Below are positions 9,882 through 19,485 of a DNA stretch of 24,700 bases, piece after piece. Source of the DNA: Kipferlia bialata (Eukaryota; Fornicata); assembly GCA_003568945.1 (NCBI GenBank), contig BDIP01000220.1, positions 1-24,700 of the forward strand, given 5' to 3'. The notes below the pieces were generated by a model. It was given only the letters and a program-made list of their open reading frames with translations. It searched no databases and was not told the origin of the DNA. The translations under genes were made by a program, and so were the position numbers. How positions within the stretch are numbered: the first letter of the stretch is position 1; the number at the start of each line of letters is the position of its first letter.

Positions 9882-11694
9882 TATATACATATACTATACA
9901 AGTGACACCCCAATGGTGTGTAGACGAGTAGGTACAAATGTTTCCCTACGTATTTACCAATGTACACTATATTCATATTCGGGATGTGGGGACTGGCGAG
10001 TGTCATACATACAAGAATATACAGAATCCATTTGTAGATCTGTATATATTTATGTCAAGTGCGTTGTACTACACGTCCATGTATATTCTAACACCTTACC
10101 CCAGCCATCCACGCTGCTGAGGATGTGGGCACAGGTGACTGGCAGTGCATACAGAGGGTGGCAGCGATGACGGGAAGAGGAAAGAAGGTATATCCATAAG
10201 AGAATAGGCATCTATAGGATATGTGGGGAACGGACATGTGTATTAATTGTAGTACCTACACGCAGATATTCAGTATATGTGTTAAAATATATACTAATAC
10301 CCAGATCGATGCGTCCAACCCCCTCCTAGCCTTTGGGGCATGTCTAGAGGTCAGCACAGCGCCCAAGGCACACACAGTCATAGGTAGTGTATAGAGCATT
10401 TCTTGATATTTATATATATGAATAATTAATGTGTATGTCGGCCTAGTATTGTTTACAATCAATGTCTAGGTGTCAGCACAGCTCAAGGCACACACGGTGA
10501 TAGGTGTGAGTGCATGTGGCTTGATATTGTCTGCTTTTCTGTATCTCACCCACGTGTATACACATACCCGTATGCATACTTGTATGTATTCATAGTGACT
10601 TACACTTCATTCACTTTCTCATTGGTGTACATATATATACATATATTTAATACCTCATCCTAGACTATGCCTCTGGTGCCCGACTGGCTGTGTATACACA
10701 TACCCATATGCATATTTGTATATATGTATATATATCGTACTACATATACCTATATAGATAGCACTTACTCCAGACTATGCCTCTGGTGCCCGACTGGCTG
10801 TTGAGGACATATACACATTCTTAACATACTCATTGATATTCATGTATATATGTGTGTGCATGTATATTATCTCATCCCAGACTATACCTCCGGTGCCCGA
10901 CTGGCTGTTGAAGACATATACATATTCACATAATTATTGTCTATACACTAGATATATATGTACTATAATTATTGTCTTTCGTTATATGTTATATATGTAA
11001 TCTCATCCTAGACTATGCCTCCGGTGCCCGACTGGCCGTTGAGGACATATATATACATATTCACATAATAATTGGTGTCTTTCGATATATACATACATAT
11101 AATCTCCCACCCTAGACTATGCCTCTGGTGCCCGACTGACCGTTAATGACATATACACATTCACATACTCATTGTCGTCTTTCGATATATCTTATATATT
11201 CATATATGTGTAATATCCCACCCCCAGACTATGCCTCTGGTGCCCGACTGGCTGTAGAGGACTACCTGGCCCAGACCCACCCAGTCATACCCATAGGGGC
11301 ACTGATGCCTGTGGATATACAGGTAGATAGTATATAGTATATGTATTTACATATATATATATATTTATATACATATAGAGAGAGAGAGAGAGAGTATCTG
11401 GCCCAGACCCACCCAGTCATACCCATAGGGGCACTGATGCCAGTGGATATACAGGTATATATAGTGTATATATGTAGAGAGAGAGAGATCTTGATGATTG
11501 GATTACGAGTAAGGGTATTTGTAAGTTGTATACAAATAGTTCATTGTAATATATATAGTGTATGTATTGGTGTCTTATCCTAGGCAGACACTAAGGAGGA
11601 GAGAGAGAGGGAGAGAGACAACCTGATACCAGAAGGAGTGCCAGACTTCGAGATACCCCAGCTTCCATACAGGAGACCAGGAGCCCTGGGGTAG
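5203..11694 (+). CDS. WRNIP1: WRNIP1/RarA (MgsA)-type AAA+ ATPase
   Basis: AAA+ ATPase of the family that acts at stalled replication forks. Fifteen phase-consistent exons carry the core: 6647-6714, 6970-7018, 7208-7252, 7464-7537, 7772-7830, 8186-8304, 8688-8785, 8881-8936, 9039-9103, 9480-9589, 9779-9822, 10105-10187, 10305-10383, 11228-11322 and 11584-11694 (TAG), together 384 residues. Visible motifs are Walker A (GPPSCGKTT), Walker B plus family motif (LFDEAHRLSKVKQTK; family D-E-I-H-R-F-N-K-x-Q-Q), sensor 1 (IVLCTTEP) and a sensor-2 Arg (PPRKALQAL). The RarA C-terminal domain shows HDRAGDHHYDGASCLIKSMR and HAAEDVG, close to D-R-A-G-E-x-H-Y and A-S-E-D-I-G in WRNIP1. Oddities: the arginine-finger region reads SLIHCCTHF where the family has L-L-S-R-C-R, and about 15 residues are missing before Walker B. 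With the tentative first three exons the length, about 640, is near that of human WRNIP1. Start choice: ATG 5203 or 5209, with an in-frame TAG just upstream. Confidence 0.87.
5694..5776 (+). repeat. Homopolymer block C27 / T-rich / C20
   Basis: An intron segment with 27 C, a T-rich stretch and 20 C on the sense strand of the ATPase gene. It creates a spurious poly-proline frame. It is followed by further C and CT runs before the acceptor at 5892. Confidence 0.9.
5805..5846 (+). repeat. Echo of exon 5893-6177 5' edge
   Basis: A degenerate copy, with its AG acceptor, of the first 40 bases of exon 5893-6177. It lies 86 bases upstream of the true edge and runs into other sequence after the shared part. 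Confidence 0.75.
6231..6270 (+). repeat. Echo of exon 6355-6462 5' edge
   Basis: A copy of the CTAAC...AG acceptor and the first 30 bases of exon 6355-6462. One coding difference, a synonymous Ser codon change (TCA/TCC). Confidence 0.85.
6428..6536 (+). repeat. Tandem 3' edge of exon 6355-6462
   Basis: The last 35 bases of the exon plus its AG|GTATG donor (6428-6467) recur at 6497-6537 with one base change. A (CT)n run lies between the two copies. Confidence 0.9.
6548..6621 (+). repeat. C23 run and (CT)n run
   Basis: A run of 23 C (6548-6570) and a CT microsatellite (about 6600-6621) lie in the intron just before the Walker A exon. Confidence 0.9.
6809..6866 (+). repeat. Echo of Walker A exon 3' edge
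   Basis: A copy of the end of exon 6647-6714 (coding LLSGPPSCGKTTLAR) plus donor. A short insertion breaks the P-loop part, so it is a decoy and not a second Walker A. Confidence 0.85.
7103..7138 (+). repeat. Echo of exon 6970-7018 3' edge
   Basis: A diverged copy of the last 35 bases of exon 6970-7018. The next 30 bases (7137-7166) stay open in the right phase. Their acceptor lacks the usual CTNAC block, so they were not called as an exon. Confidence 0.65.
7332..7356 (+). repeat. Echo of Walker B exon 3' edge
   Basis: A copy of the end of exon 7208-7252 (coding LSKVKQTK) with its GT donor, 100 bases downstream, with one base change. Confidence 0.8.
7604..7647 (+). repeat. Echo of exon 7464-7537 3' edge
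   Basis: A near-identical copy of the last 42 bases (coding the sensor 1 segment) plus GT donor, about 108 bases downstream. Confidence 0.9.
7909..7955 (+). repeat. Echo of exon 7772-7830 3' edge
   Basis: The last 40 or so bases of exon 7772-7830 and its GT donor recur almost unchanged about 123 bases downstream. Confidence 0.9.
8066..8098 (+). repeat. Echo of exon 8186-8304 5' edge
   Basis: A copy of the CTCATAG acceptor and the first 20 bases of the exon, 120 bases upstream. It includes amino-acid-changing differences. Confidence 0.75.
8361..8386 (+). repeat. Echo of exon 8186-8304 3' edge
   Basis: A copy of the last 25 bases. Its donor GT has become TT, so it could not be used for splicing. 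Confidence 0.8.
8581..8612 (+). repeat. Echo of exon 8688-8785 5' edge
   Basis: An upstream copy of the CTCACCC..CAG acceptor and the first ten exon bases, followed at once by GTATAT. A 10-base micro-exon is formally possible there. Confidence 0.75.
9162..9192 (+). repeat. Echo of exon 9039-9103 3' edge
   Basis: A diverged copy of the exon end (coding LAGFVRQK) with a GT donor. A shorter trace of the same end (AGAAGGTGTG) lies near 9226. Confidence 0.7.
9396..9428 (+). repeat. Echo of exon 9480-9589 5' edge
   Basis: An upstream copy of the acceptor and first 27 bases (coding GEIEHDRAG). It carries both silent and amino-acid-changing differences. Confidence 0.8.
9903..9938 (+). repeat. Echo of exon 9779-9822 3' edge
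   Basis: An identical copy of the last 30 bases of exon 9779-9822 with its GTACA donor, lying past a (TA)n run at 9838-9897. Confidence 0.9.
9982..10020 (+). repeat. Diverged echo of exon 10105-10187
   Basis: A degraded copy of the interior of the exon (the part coding DVGTGDWQCIQ) with small deletions. It looks older than most other echoes. Confidence 0.5.
10466..10506 (+). repeat. Echo of exon 10305-10383 3' edge
   Basis: A copy of the exon end (coding EVSTAPKAHTVI) with its ATAG|GTG donor. It has lost about two bases inside. Confidence 0.85.
10653..11168 (+). repeat. Array of five acceptor + exon-start copies
   Basis: The acceptor and first 25-35 bases of exon 11228-11322 (coding DYASGARLAVED) occur five times upstream. 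Copies begin at 10664, 10774, 10881, 11012 and 11116, and the true exon begins at 11228. Unit lengths are 104-131 bases and include related intron sequence. Copies 2 and 4 differ from the exon only at synonymous sites over those 12 codons. Each copy then leaves the coding sequence for an AT-rich tail without the rest of the exon. Confidence 0.92.
11395..11455 (+). repeat. Echo of exon 11228-11322 3' edge
   Basis: The last 59 bases of the exon plus donor recur with one substitution, after a GA run at about 11377-11394. The same exon is therefore echoed on both sides. Confidence 0.92.
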
Positions 11695-12539
11695 ACACAT
11701 CCGAGTGATATGTGGGTATACTATGGATACACGTCTTGGGCGTACCATAGTATGTTGCCCATAGAGGGTTTTGGGTTAAGCATCTAGGTCTAGTAGTGGT
11801 ACTAGTAGTGGTCTGGCATGCATGGAGGGCCACCCTCTCTCTTGCTTAGAGCAGACTGTATGCAGCTAGTGCCAGATGGCCATCTCACCAGACCACTGGT
11901 GTTGCACTCCCTACACTGTTCTGAGGCTCGTTAGTGACAGAGGGTCATGGGTGTCACAGATCTTGGGACATGGACCAGTCCCTCCTACTGCCAATGCTAG
12001 CTGAGTCCCATACATCGATTCGTTTACTGTGTGTATCGATTCAGGGCCCACACTTGCCTCTTGCCTTGGGTGTACCACAGACCCTGAGGTACCTAACTCT
12101 GAGTAGGGTCATAGTGTTAAGGCGTGTGTGTGTATCGGGTGTCGATGCTCTGTCAGTAGGAGTGCCAATTACTGTGGTCTAACATGGTTTCATTGGGATT
12201 GGGCAATTGAATCGATGATATAGCACTCTAACCTCTGTTCTCTATACCCAGAAAGTGACATCGTTGGAATCGTGCAAATGCTCTATTCTATCAATAGACC
12301 ACTCAAACACAATATAATAATTTCGTGAATGTTCAATCAATCTTCGCACACTGTGTCACACAGTCTGTTAAGAACCGTCCTTTAAGAGAAGGTGTACTGC
12401 TGCAGACTGCATCCTGCAGTAACTGCACGACGGGTACATTAATCCATATATTTATCTAAGTACGAACGCCAATACATCTAGCTGCATCCAAAGGTGCTAC
12501 GCTGTGGTCTGTATTCGTCCCACTCTCATTTACTTCCAC
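11695..12539. other. Intergenic, convergent gene ends
   Basis: This is between the TAG of the ATPase gene and the TGA of the small gene on the minus strand. An 82-codon open frame (11934-12182, +) has no recognisable content. No tRNA, rRNA, echo or terminator was recognised. Confidence 0.55.
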
Positions 12540-13381
12540 TCACTGTGCTGGGTGCACCCAGTGCTTGCCCTTGGTGGCGCCACCGGGGGCGTCGATGGCC
12601 TCATCTCTCTGGTACTGGGCGCCGGACCTCGTGGACTCGTGGTGCCTGTGGTGAGTGGGGACCCTATACATTATGTAGAGACTATACATATAGTAACACT
12701 CCCCCGGTAGATATATGGTCACACTGTGACCGTCACAGTATTTTGGGGTATAAGATAGAAGTAATTGTGTATGTCTTGACTCTACCTGCTGTCCCCTGTG
12801 CCAGTGTACATGTTGAGCTCGTAGTATAGATTGTGGCTGGTGCAAATGAAGTTCTTGAAGGAGTTGGCCCTGCGGTACCCAGAGGTTGATGGCACAGTCT
12901 CGAACCCAGACCCGGTGTATCTGTGTGAGAGGGACGGTACTGCTAGTACTCGTCTCATAGTATGAGTCATACTCGAGTTTTTGGAATGGATCCTACCTGT
13001 AGCATGTGGTGGAGACTACAGGTCCGAAGTTCTGCTGCTTGACAGCCTGGGGAATAGAAGACGATATGACGAACAGTACACTTACACGTACAAAGAATGA
13101 ACCAGACTGCGCCGTGTAACACGGCGTGCTACCTGCACGAGGAAGTCACCTAGGCCGGTAGGTACGGCATCACCACGCTCAAAGGCGAGGAAGGCATTAA
13201 ACTTGCCTGATGTGAGACAAGGCAGAACTGGTTAGTGTCACACATGAGAATTACACAGAGAGGTTAGTGGTGTAGTCATATGTAATGGATGGCTCGTATT
13301 CTCGTAGCACACACCTTCATAGTCCGTGCGACGTGGCTTGTAAGCACGGACCGAAGAGCAGCAGAGAACACAGTGGGACAT
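12540..13381 (-). CDS. Uncharacterised 143-residue protein
   Basis: Five exons on the minus strand, in coding order: 13315-13381 (ATG at 13379-13381), 13133-13206, 12997-13046, 12786-12920 and 12540-12645 (TGA). All phases agree. The protein starts MSHCVLCCSSVRAY with three Cys, continues with a segment including FNAFLAFERGD and GLGDFLVQ, then NFGPVVSTTCYRYTGSGFET, SGYRRANSFKNF and a polar C-terminus ending KHWVHPAQ. There is no signal peptide, membrane segment or catalytic motif. The short G-F/Y-rich motifs are reminiscent of ciliary microtubule inner proteins, but that is only an impression. I do not recognise the family. The introns are short and carry no echoes. Confidence 0.75.
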
Positions 13382-14669
13382 AGTTGTCACTGAGACTGGA
13401 AGAGAGTGACGATGGATAGAATTCCCCCAGCGAGAGATCATGGGAGGGGCTGCGAACTCCGCAAATTGTTAGCGAGTCTCATTTTTCCCCTCAGAGAGAC
13501 TACTATACCTGCCTGATTAAGTCTTCGCGAAACCAAGAAGACATCCTACAAAACGAGTAGAATGAAAACTTGCCGAAAATAGTCGGAGAGAAGTTCTCTC
13601 TGAGAGAGAACAGTCCTATCATAGATCTTGTATTAGGAACACGCATTTCGAAAGTAAGAATTGCTGTGGTCGCTGTGGCTGCGTATCGCAGCCTGCAATA
13701 CACACCGACTGCTCCACATGTCCGTGGGTCCTTAGTCTGCTAAATTGTGCTGAACCATCTGTACTTGGGGGTTGTACAGTACAACTTGTACCAAGTGATA
13801 GTATCAATCAGTACCGTAAGATACCCTTCTGGCCCAGAAGTTCTGGGTGAATCTCTCTCTATACAGCTAACTTCCAATCATCCACAGTGGAGTATCCAGT
13901 GTATACTCCTTGACCAGCGATCCCTGTACTGCGTTGAGAGAGTTCAGGTTCTCTGCCTTGCAACTCCTAGGCTTGGAGTACGAGAGAGAGAGATTATTGT
14001 GTCTGGAGTGAGGCAATGTAATAATTGTATGGCAAAGACACAGTGCTCAGGAGGCGACTGTAATAGAGATATTTAACTGTGTCCTGGTCACCTGTATCAT
14101 ATTGGCTCCACGTAATTTTCATTGTTACCACGTGTTTTACTAAGACTTTTAGCTGGCATCACGTCAGATGCATATATTCGCATCGTGTCAGTGTCATCGT
14201 ATCCAACATATTGTTGGACCAACAATAGCCTTGTTACAAGTTGTGACTTGCAATGTCGTTGAACATGACTCGGGACACTGTGTTTCTGTTTCTGTTTCTG
14301 TTTCTGTTCGGCAATGGTAAAGCCTCCACCGTAGAGTGTATAGATACTAGATGGATATATGAGTGGGCTGTCCTTGAATATACATTGGTCAGCGTACGTA
14401 TACACTTGAAATGGGTATAAGAGAGTGATTGATGGATTGGTGACTCAGGAAAAACAATAGCAACATACTACGGATTCATCCATTTCATTCCAACATATCC
14501 GCAACACCCCATCTTCCTTGGTATTGGGTTATAATCATCCACACTTGAGTGGCACAGTGTCACACACCCCATCTCACTCACTCACACACACTCACACACT
14601 CACTCACACCACCTCTTCCCTTTAGCCTGCCACAGCGACAAGCATACATCTCTCTCTCTCTCTCTACCT
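13382..14669. other. Upstream region of small gene and 3' flank of transcarboxylase gene
   Basis: About 1.3 kb with no supported gene. It should hold the promoter of the small gene on the minus strand and the 3' untranslated region of the transcarboxylase gene. A 109-codon open frame (13747-14076, +) lacks recognisable content. Simple repeats occur at 14279-14309 and 14565-14615. No small RNA gene was recognised. Confidence 0.5.
14279..14309. repeat. (TTTCTG)n microsatellite
   Basis: Four to five tandem hexamer units in intergenic DNA. Confidence 0.85.
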
Positions 14670-17506
14670 TTACCCTATGACAGCCACTAAGGTGGTTGCC
14701 ACCACGTCTGTGCCCTGTCCCACCCCTAGCTCAGACACCACTCCGTCAGTGGGGGCGGAGATGGAGACCTGGAGGGTGAGGTGTGTAGGGTGCGAGAGAA
14801 AACAAGAATACCATGTAAAAGTTGACCACGTCTCTTTACATGCACACACGTGTTCAGCTTTATCTTTTGGCCCCTCGACATGCACACCCTATGGGATGTA
14901 TATAACACCAATTTCTACTATACAATCATTACTCCATCTTCATATTCTATATATATTCATATATACATATACATACCTTAATCTTTGGCCCCTCGACTCT
15001 GACCAGCGCATACCCTATGTATATAACATATATCTCTACACCAATCCTTAATATATATATATACATACATATTTATACCTTGATCTTTGGCCTCTCGACA
15101 CTGACCAGGGCATACACTATGTTTATAACATATATCTCTACACCAATCCTTAATTTATATATACATACATATTTATACCTTGATCTTTGGCCCCTCGACA
15201 CTGACCAGGGCATCTCCCTTCCTAACCCTCTGGCCCTGGGTCACATGCAGCTCAGTCACAGTGCCTGGGGGTTACGGTTGTATATACACAATAATATATA
15301 TACTAACAGCAGGAAACTAAGACTCTAGTGTATATCCATGTAGACATGCAGCTCAGTCACAGCGCCTGGGGGTGAGGGATACTATTCACCATATATACTA
15401 CTGACTACAAGGCCTATAACACAGCGTGAAAATGAGACTCATATGTATACACACGTAGCTCAGTCACAGTGCCTGGGGGTCAGGGTATTGACTTCATATG
15501 TACTATCATAGAGTAATATACACACATACACTTACACAGACATATAGATGTACAGGATACATCCCACCTGACACTGTAGCAGGGATGTCCCCCTTCTTGG
15601 CGGGGTCTGCATTGGGCAAGGGGCATGATGTGACAGGTGGCTCAGGCTCAGTCACCCTGGTGCTGTATGTAGTAGACGCACCATCTGCACCTGCATATGC
15701 CACAGTCACCGCCCTGTCACCCTGTATACTCACACCAGTCACTCTGATACACTCCAGGGTGGCTGGAGTGTCACTCTCCCTCAGGCACAGCAGGGGGGTG
15801 GAGTCACCAGGACGCAGGCCAAACCTGGGGTGAGTCATGCTTAACAAACAATATGGAGTGTCCATGTATGTATAAGTGCATACCTGAACACCGGGCATGG
15901 CAGTCTGGTTGTGTCCACCCCGTACTTGGAGACATGGGTCAGGTAGTCATCGTAGACCTGGGGTCAGAGGTGTATATACATACATGTACATGTATGTTTA
16001 GACAGTATATATACTCTAGACATGGGTCAGGTAGTCATCATAGACCCGATGAACATGGTTACAGGTGCATAATTGTATGTAGTAATGTATAATGGAAGCT
16101 ATTGACACGTATTATGCTTGGATAGAAGTCGTACCTGCTTGTACAAGAGACTGCTGAGCACGTCTGTGTCTCTGACCTCGCTCTCTATGCCCTTGTCACT
16201 GAACACTTCTACCAGTCTCTCTCTCTCTGCCCCCATGTCAGCAGGGGGCAGCATGTCACCTGGCCTCACATAGGGGGGGACGCTGTCTAGTGTTAGTATA
16301 TACATGGATGTAATGCATACATACATGCATACTTATGATGAGGGGAGGATGTAACCCGGTCTGACATAGGGGTGGGGGCAGAGTCTGGGGTGACACAACT
16401 ATTTACATTATAATACAAGTATATACACCTATCTTGAGCACCCTCTTGCACACCGCACTGGGCAGTCCATGGTGGGGCATGCCTAGCTTGCCACCAAAGA
16501 GGTTGCTGGGGTTAAGGACGGTGCAAAACACACGCTGATACAAGTAATTAGTCTGTCTCTCTCAATATATATATACTATATACATATATATATACTCACC
16601 GCACTGATAGGGGGAAGTCTATACAGACTGACTCATCCAGTATGTCCTCTGGGGACAGACCACTGGAGACTAGGAGGAGGGCCATGTCACCCACAACCTT
16701 GGAAGAAGGAGTAACCTTAGGGTCAGTTGGAGCATATATACAAATAGAGAGAGAGAAAAGAGCACCAATGCCACAGAATCCTCAATCACTGGAGAAGGGG
16801 GTGACCCGGAGAAGACGCTCGTAAAAGAAATCCACACAGCGACACCATGAGAACAGCATATGTACACTCATTTGGACACTATATCAGCTCTATATAGGGT
16901 CTCTCTTTATAGCATTACCTTGATGAGGTTGCCGAACACCCTATTGACACCGGCATAGACCTGGGGGTGAGGGTATACAATAGAGTATTCTTTGAGGGGA
17001 AATGAACACTCAACATACACATAGCATGCATCATTCCACACCTCCAGCAACATAACCATCTGTTGAGTGTTGGCATGTGTGTAGATGAATATATATATAT
17101 ACCTCCAACAGCCTGTCCCATCTGTTGAGCATCCCCAGTCCCTTGCACTGCTGATAGAGGTTGGAGTACTGGCCTCCAGGGATCTGGAGTAAGGCGGGTG
17201 AGTATATACATATACTATACATTGAATTTACACGTCTCTGAGTGTTGACATAAACGATACACATATTACCTGATGCTGGTACACATTGGCACTTGGTGCC
17301 ATGATGCCTGACTCAGTGTCAGAGTAGACAGCACGCACACCACGCCAGTAGCTGAGAGGTGAGGAAGGGCTAGGTGTACTCACACATAGATGCATATAGT
17401 GTGTGTTGACACATACATACCTGTCATATGCCTCCAGCACCGTGGGGTCTATGCAGGTGAAGTGGGGGGTGCCAGACAGAGAGTGCAGCAGGGACTGGGG
17501 TTAGAC

Positions 17507-17538
<32 letters not shown>

Positions 17539-17968
17539 TGCAGCAGGGACTGGGGTTAGGTGTATATATGTATACATATGGTCATATATATACATTGAGG
17601 GTGTGTGTCAGACAGAGAGTGCAGCAGGGACTGGGGTGAGGAAGAACAAATATATAAACAATTAGTTGTATCTGTATATGTACTACCTGCATCGGTGGCT
17701 GGCTGGTGAGTCCCGACAGAGCACATGTGGCCACATCCACCACTGCACACCCGGCATCGACCATGGCTACACAGGTGACAAGGGCTGACCCGCCTGTACT
17801 GATGTTAGAGAGAGAGAGAGAGAGAGAGACAGGTGACAAGGGCTGACCCGCCTGTGCTAGACGTAAGCAGATAGTATTTACATACATACATGGTATATAT
17901 AAGTGTATATACTGGCAGTGCATAATAGAGACACAGGTGACAAGGGCTGACCCGCCTGTACTAACTGT

Positions 17969-18000
<32 letters not shown>

Positions 18001-19442
18001 CACAGGTGACAAGGGCAGAGCCTCCAGTGCTGATGTTAAGTTATATATATGATATATATATGTGTATATACTAGTAGTGCATCATGGACACACACGTCAC
18101 AAGGGCTGACCCGACTGTACTAGACGTAAGTAGTTAGTATATATTCATGGTCATGTGTACAGGGAGAGCGATGACAATGTCAATAGACATAACACATATG
18201 CCCTACCTGTGCGTGTGGAAGTGCACTGGCAGCCTTGTCTATACGATTGACTACAAAGAAGTTCATACAGAGGATATGCAAGCAGAGGGAACAAGCATTG
18301 CAGAGATACATGCCTGTGTGATGCACTACTTGTATATATACATATAGATCCGTATGTGCACCTGTGTGTGTGGAAGTGCACTGGCAGCCCTGTCTCCTGT
18401 CTGATACACTGTACAAGAGGCACAGCCATCTGGGGCTTGACAAGGCCCGCCATGTCCTTGATGGCTGATGTTAAATGCATATACATAATGGTACATATAC
18501 TGCAGTATATATACATATACTCCTACAGTGATACATGTATAGTATATGTATCTGGGGCTTGACTAGACCGGCCATGTCCTTGATGGCTGGGGGTCAGCCT
18601 GAATACATGTTTCTCGTAAATACACATATATGAGTATATATGCGTAAACCAGGATAATATAGACCGGCCGGGTCCTTGATGGCTGGGGGGATAGGTGTGA
18701 TGGTAGATACACTGGGATAAATGCATTGAATACCTATGATATGTGCCCCAGCCTCCTTGGCCTCCCTGGCCCTGTCTCTGTAGTAGTCCAGGGTGTAGAT
18801 GGTCTCAGCCTCACTCAGGAAGTCTCCACTGAAGCAGAGGCACACCTCGGCAACCTGGGGTCAGGTATACATAGATGTTTACATACAAAAAAGACAGAGA
18901 CAGAAAGAGAACGACTGACTAGTTAATAGACGTACATTGTCACACATTCTGAATAGTATATACAGGTAATAGTATATGTACCCACCTTGTTGCACTCTCT
19001 GACTGCGTCTATGGCCATATCACTACACCACCGTTCCACATATGAATGTAGTTATATATATATATATCTATTAAATATATCAGACACAATAGTATATATC
19101 TACATATATACCTTGTTGCACTCTCTGACTGCGTCTATGGCCACTCTCATCTGGTCAATCTTGTTGAAGGCATCGAAGATCCTGGGAGTTAAAGGAACGA
19201 TATTAGTATATATATTGGTAGAATGATAGAAACTATGGGAGACATACGACATTTGGTTGATATATAGTGTACCTCAACACATCAACGCCCTGGCTGCCAA
19301 TGTGACAAACTCACGGTTACATATTCTTAACATCATTGTACAATACAATACATCAATATGTATAGATTACCTGAATACATCTATGCCCTCCCTGGCTGCC
19401 ACCTTGACAAACTCATGGATGACATTGTCAGGGTAGCCTGGG

Positions 19443-19485
<43 letters not shown>

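Larger units (their letters stand above)
14670..15957 (-). other. Transcarboxylase exons: PycB end and biotinyl domain
   Basis: Exons in coding order: 15884-15957, 15568-15824, 15179-15264 and 14670-14768. They encode YDDYLTHVSKYG and FGLRPGDSTPLLC (family F-x-G-L-x-x-G-E), then a linker, GTVTELHVTQGQRVRKGD, ALVSVEGPKIKVSISAPTDG and ELGVGQGTDVVATTLVAVIG. The layout is that of a biotin carboxyl carrier domain, with hairpin repeats on each side of the target Lys. The Lys is kept, but the usual A-M-K-M is G-P-K-I. Confidence 0.85.

Noticed and set aside
10653-11322. CRISPR-like array of regularly spaced repeats
   Set aside because: Unit spacing is uneven (104-131), the repeat is an exon start with an acceptor, and the 'spacers' are related to each other. 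There is no bacterial context.
12504-12710. Open frame on the + strand (68 codons)
   Set aside because: It is the antisense shadow of the last exon of the small minus-strand gene, which has consistent phases and splice sites.
13747-14076. 109-codon open frame in the intergenic region
   Set aside because: No recognisable motif, no supporting splice structure and unlike the neighbouring coding base use; probably chance.
11695-14669. tRNA or small nuclear RNA genes in the intergenic spaces
   Set aside because: I looked for a tRNA T-arm (GGTTCRA) and for snRNA signature stretches and saw none; a covariance-model search would be decisive.
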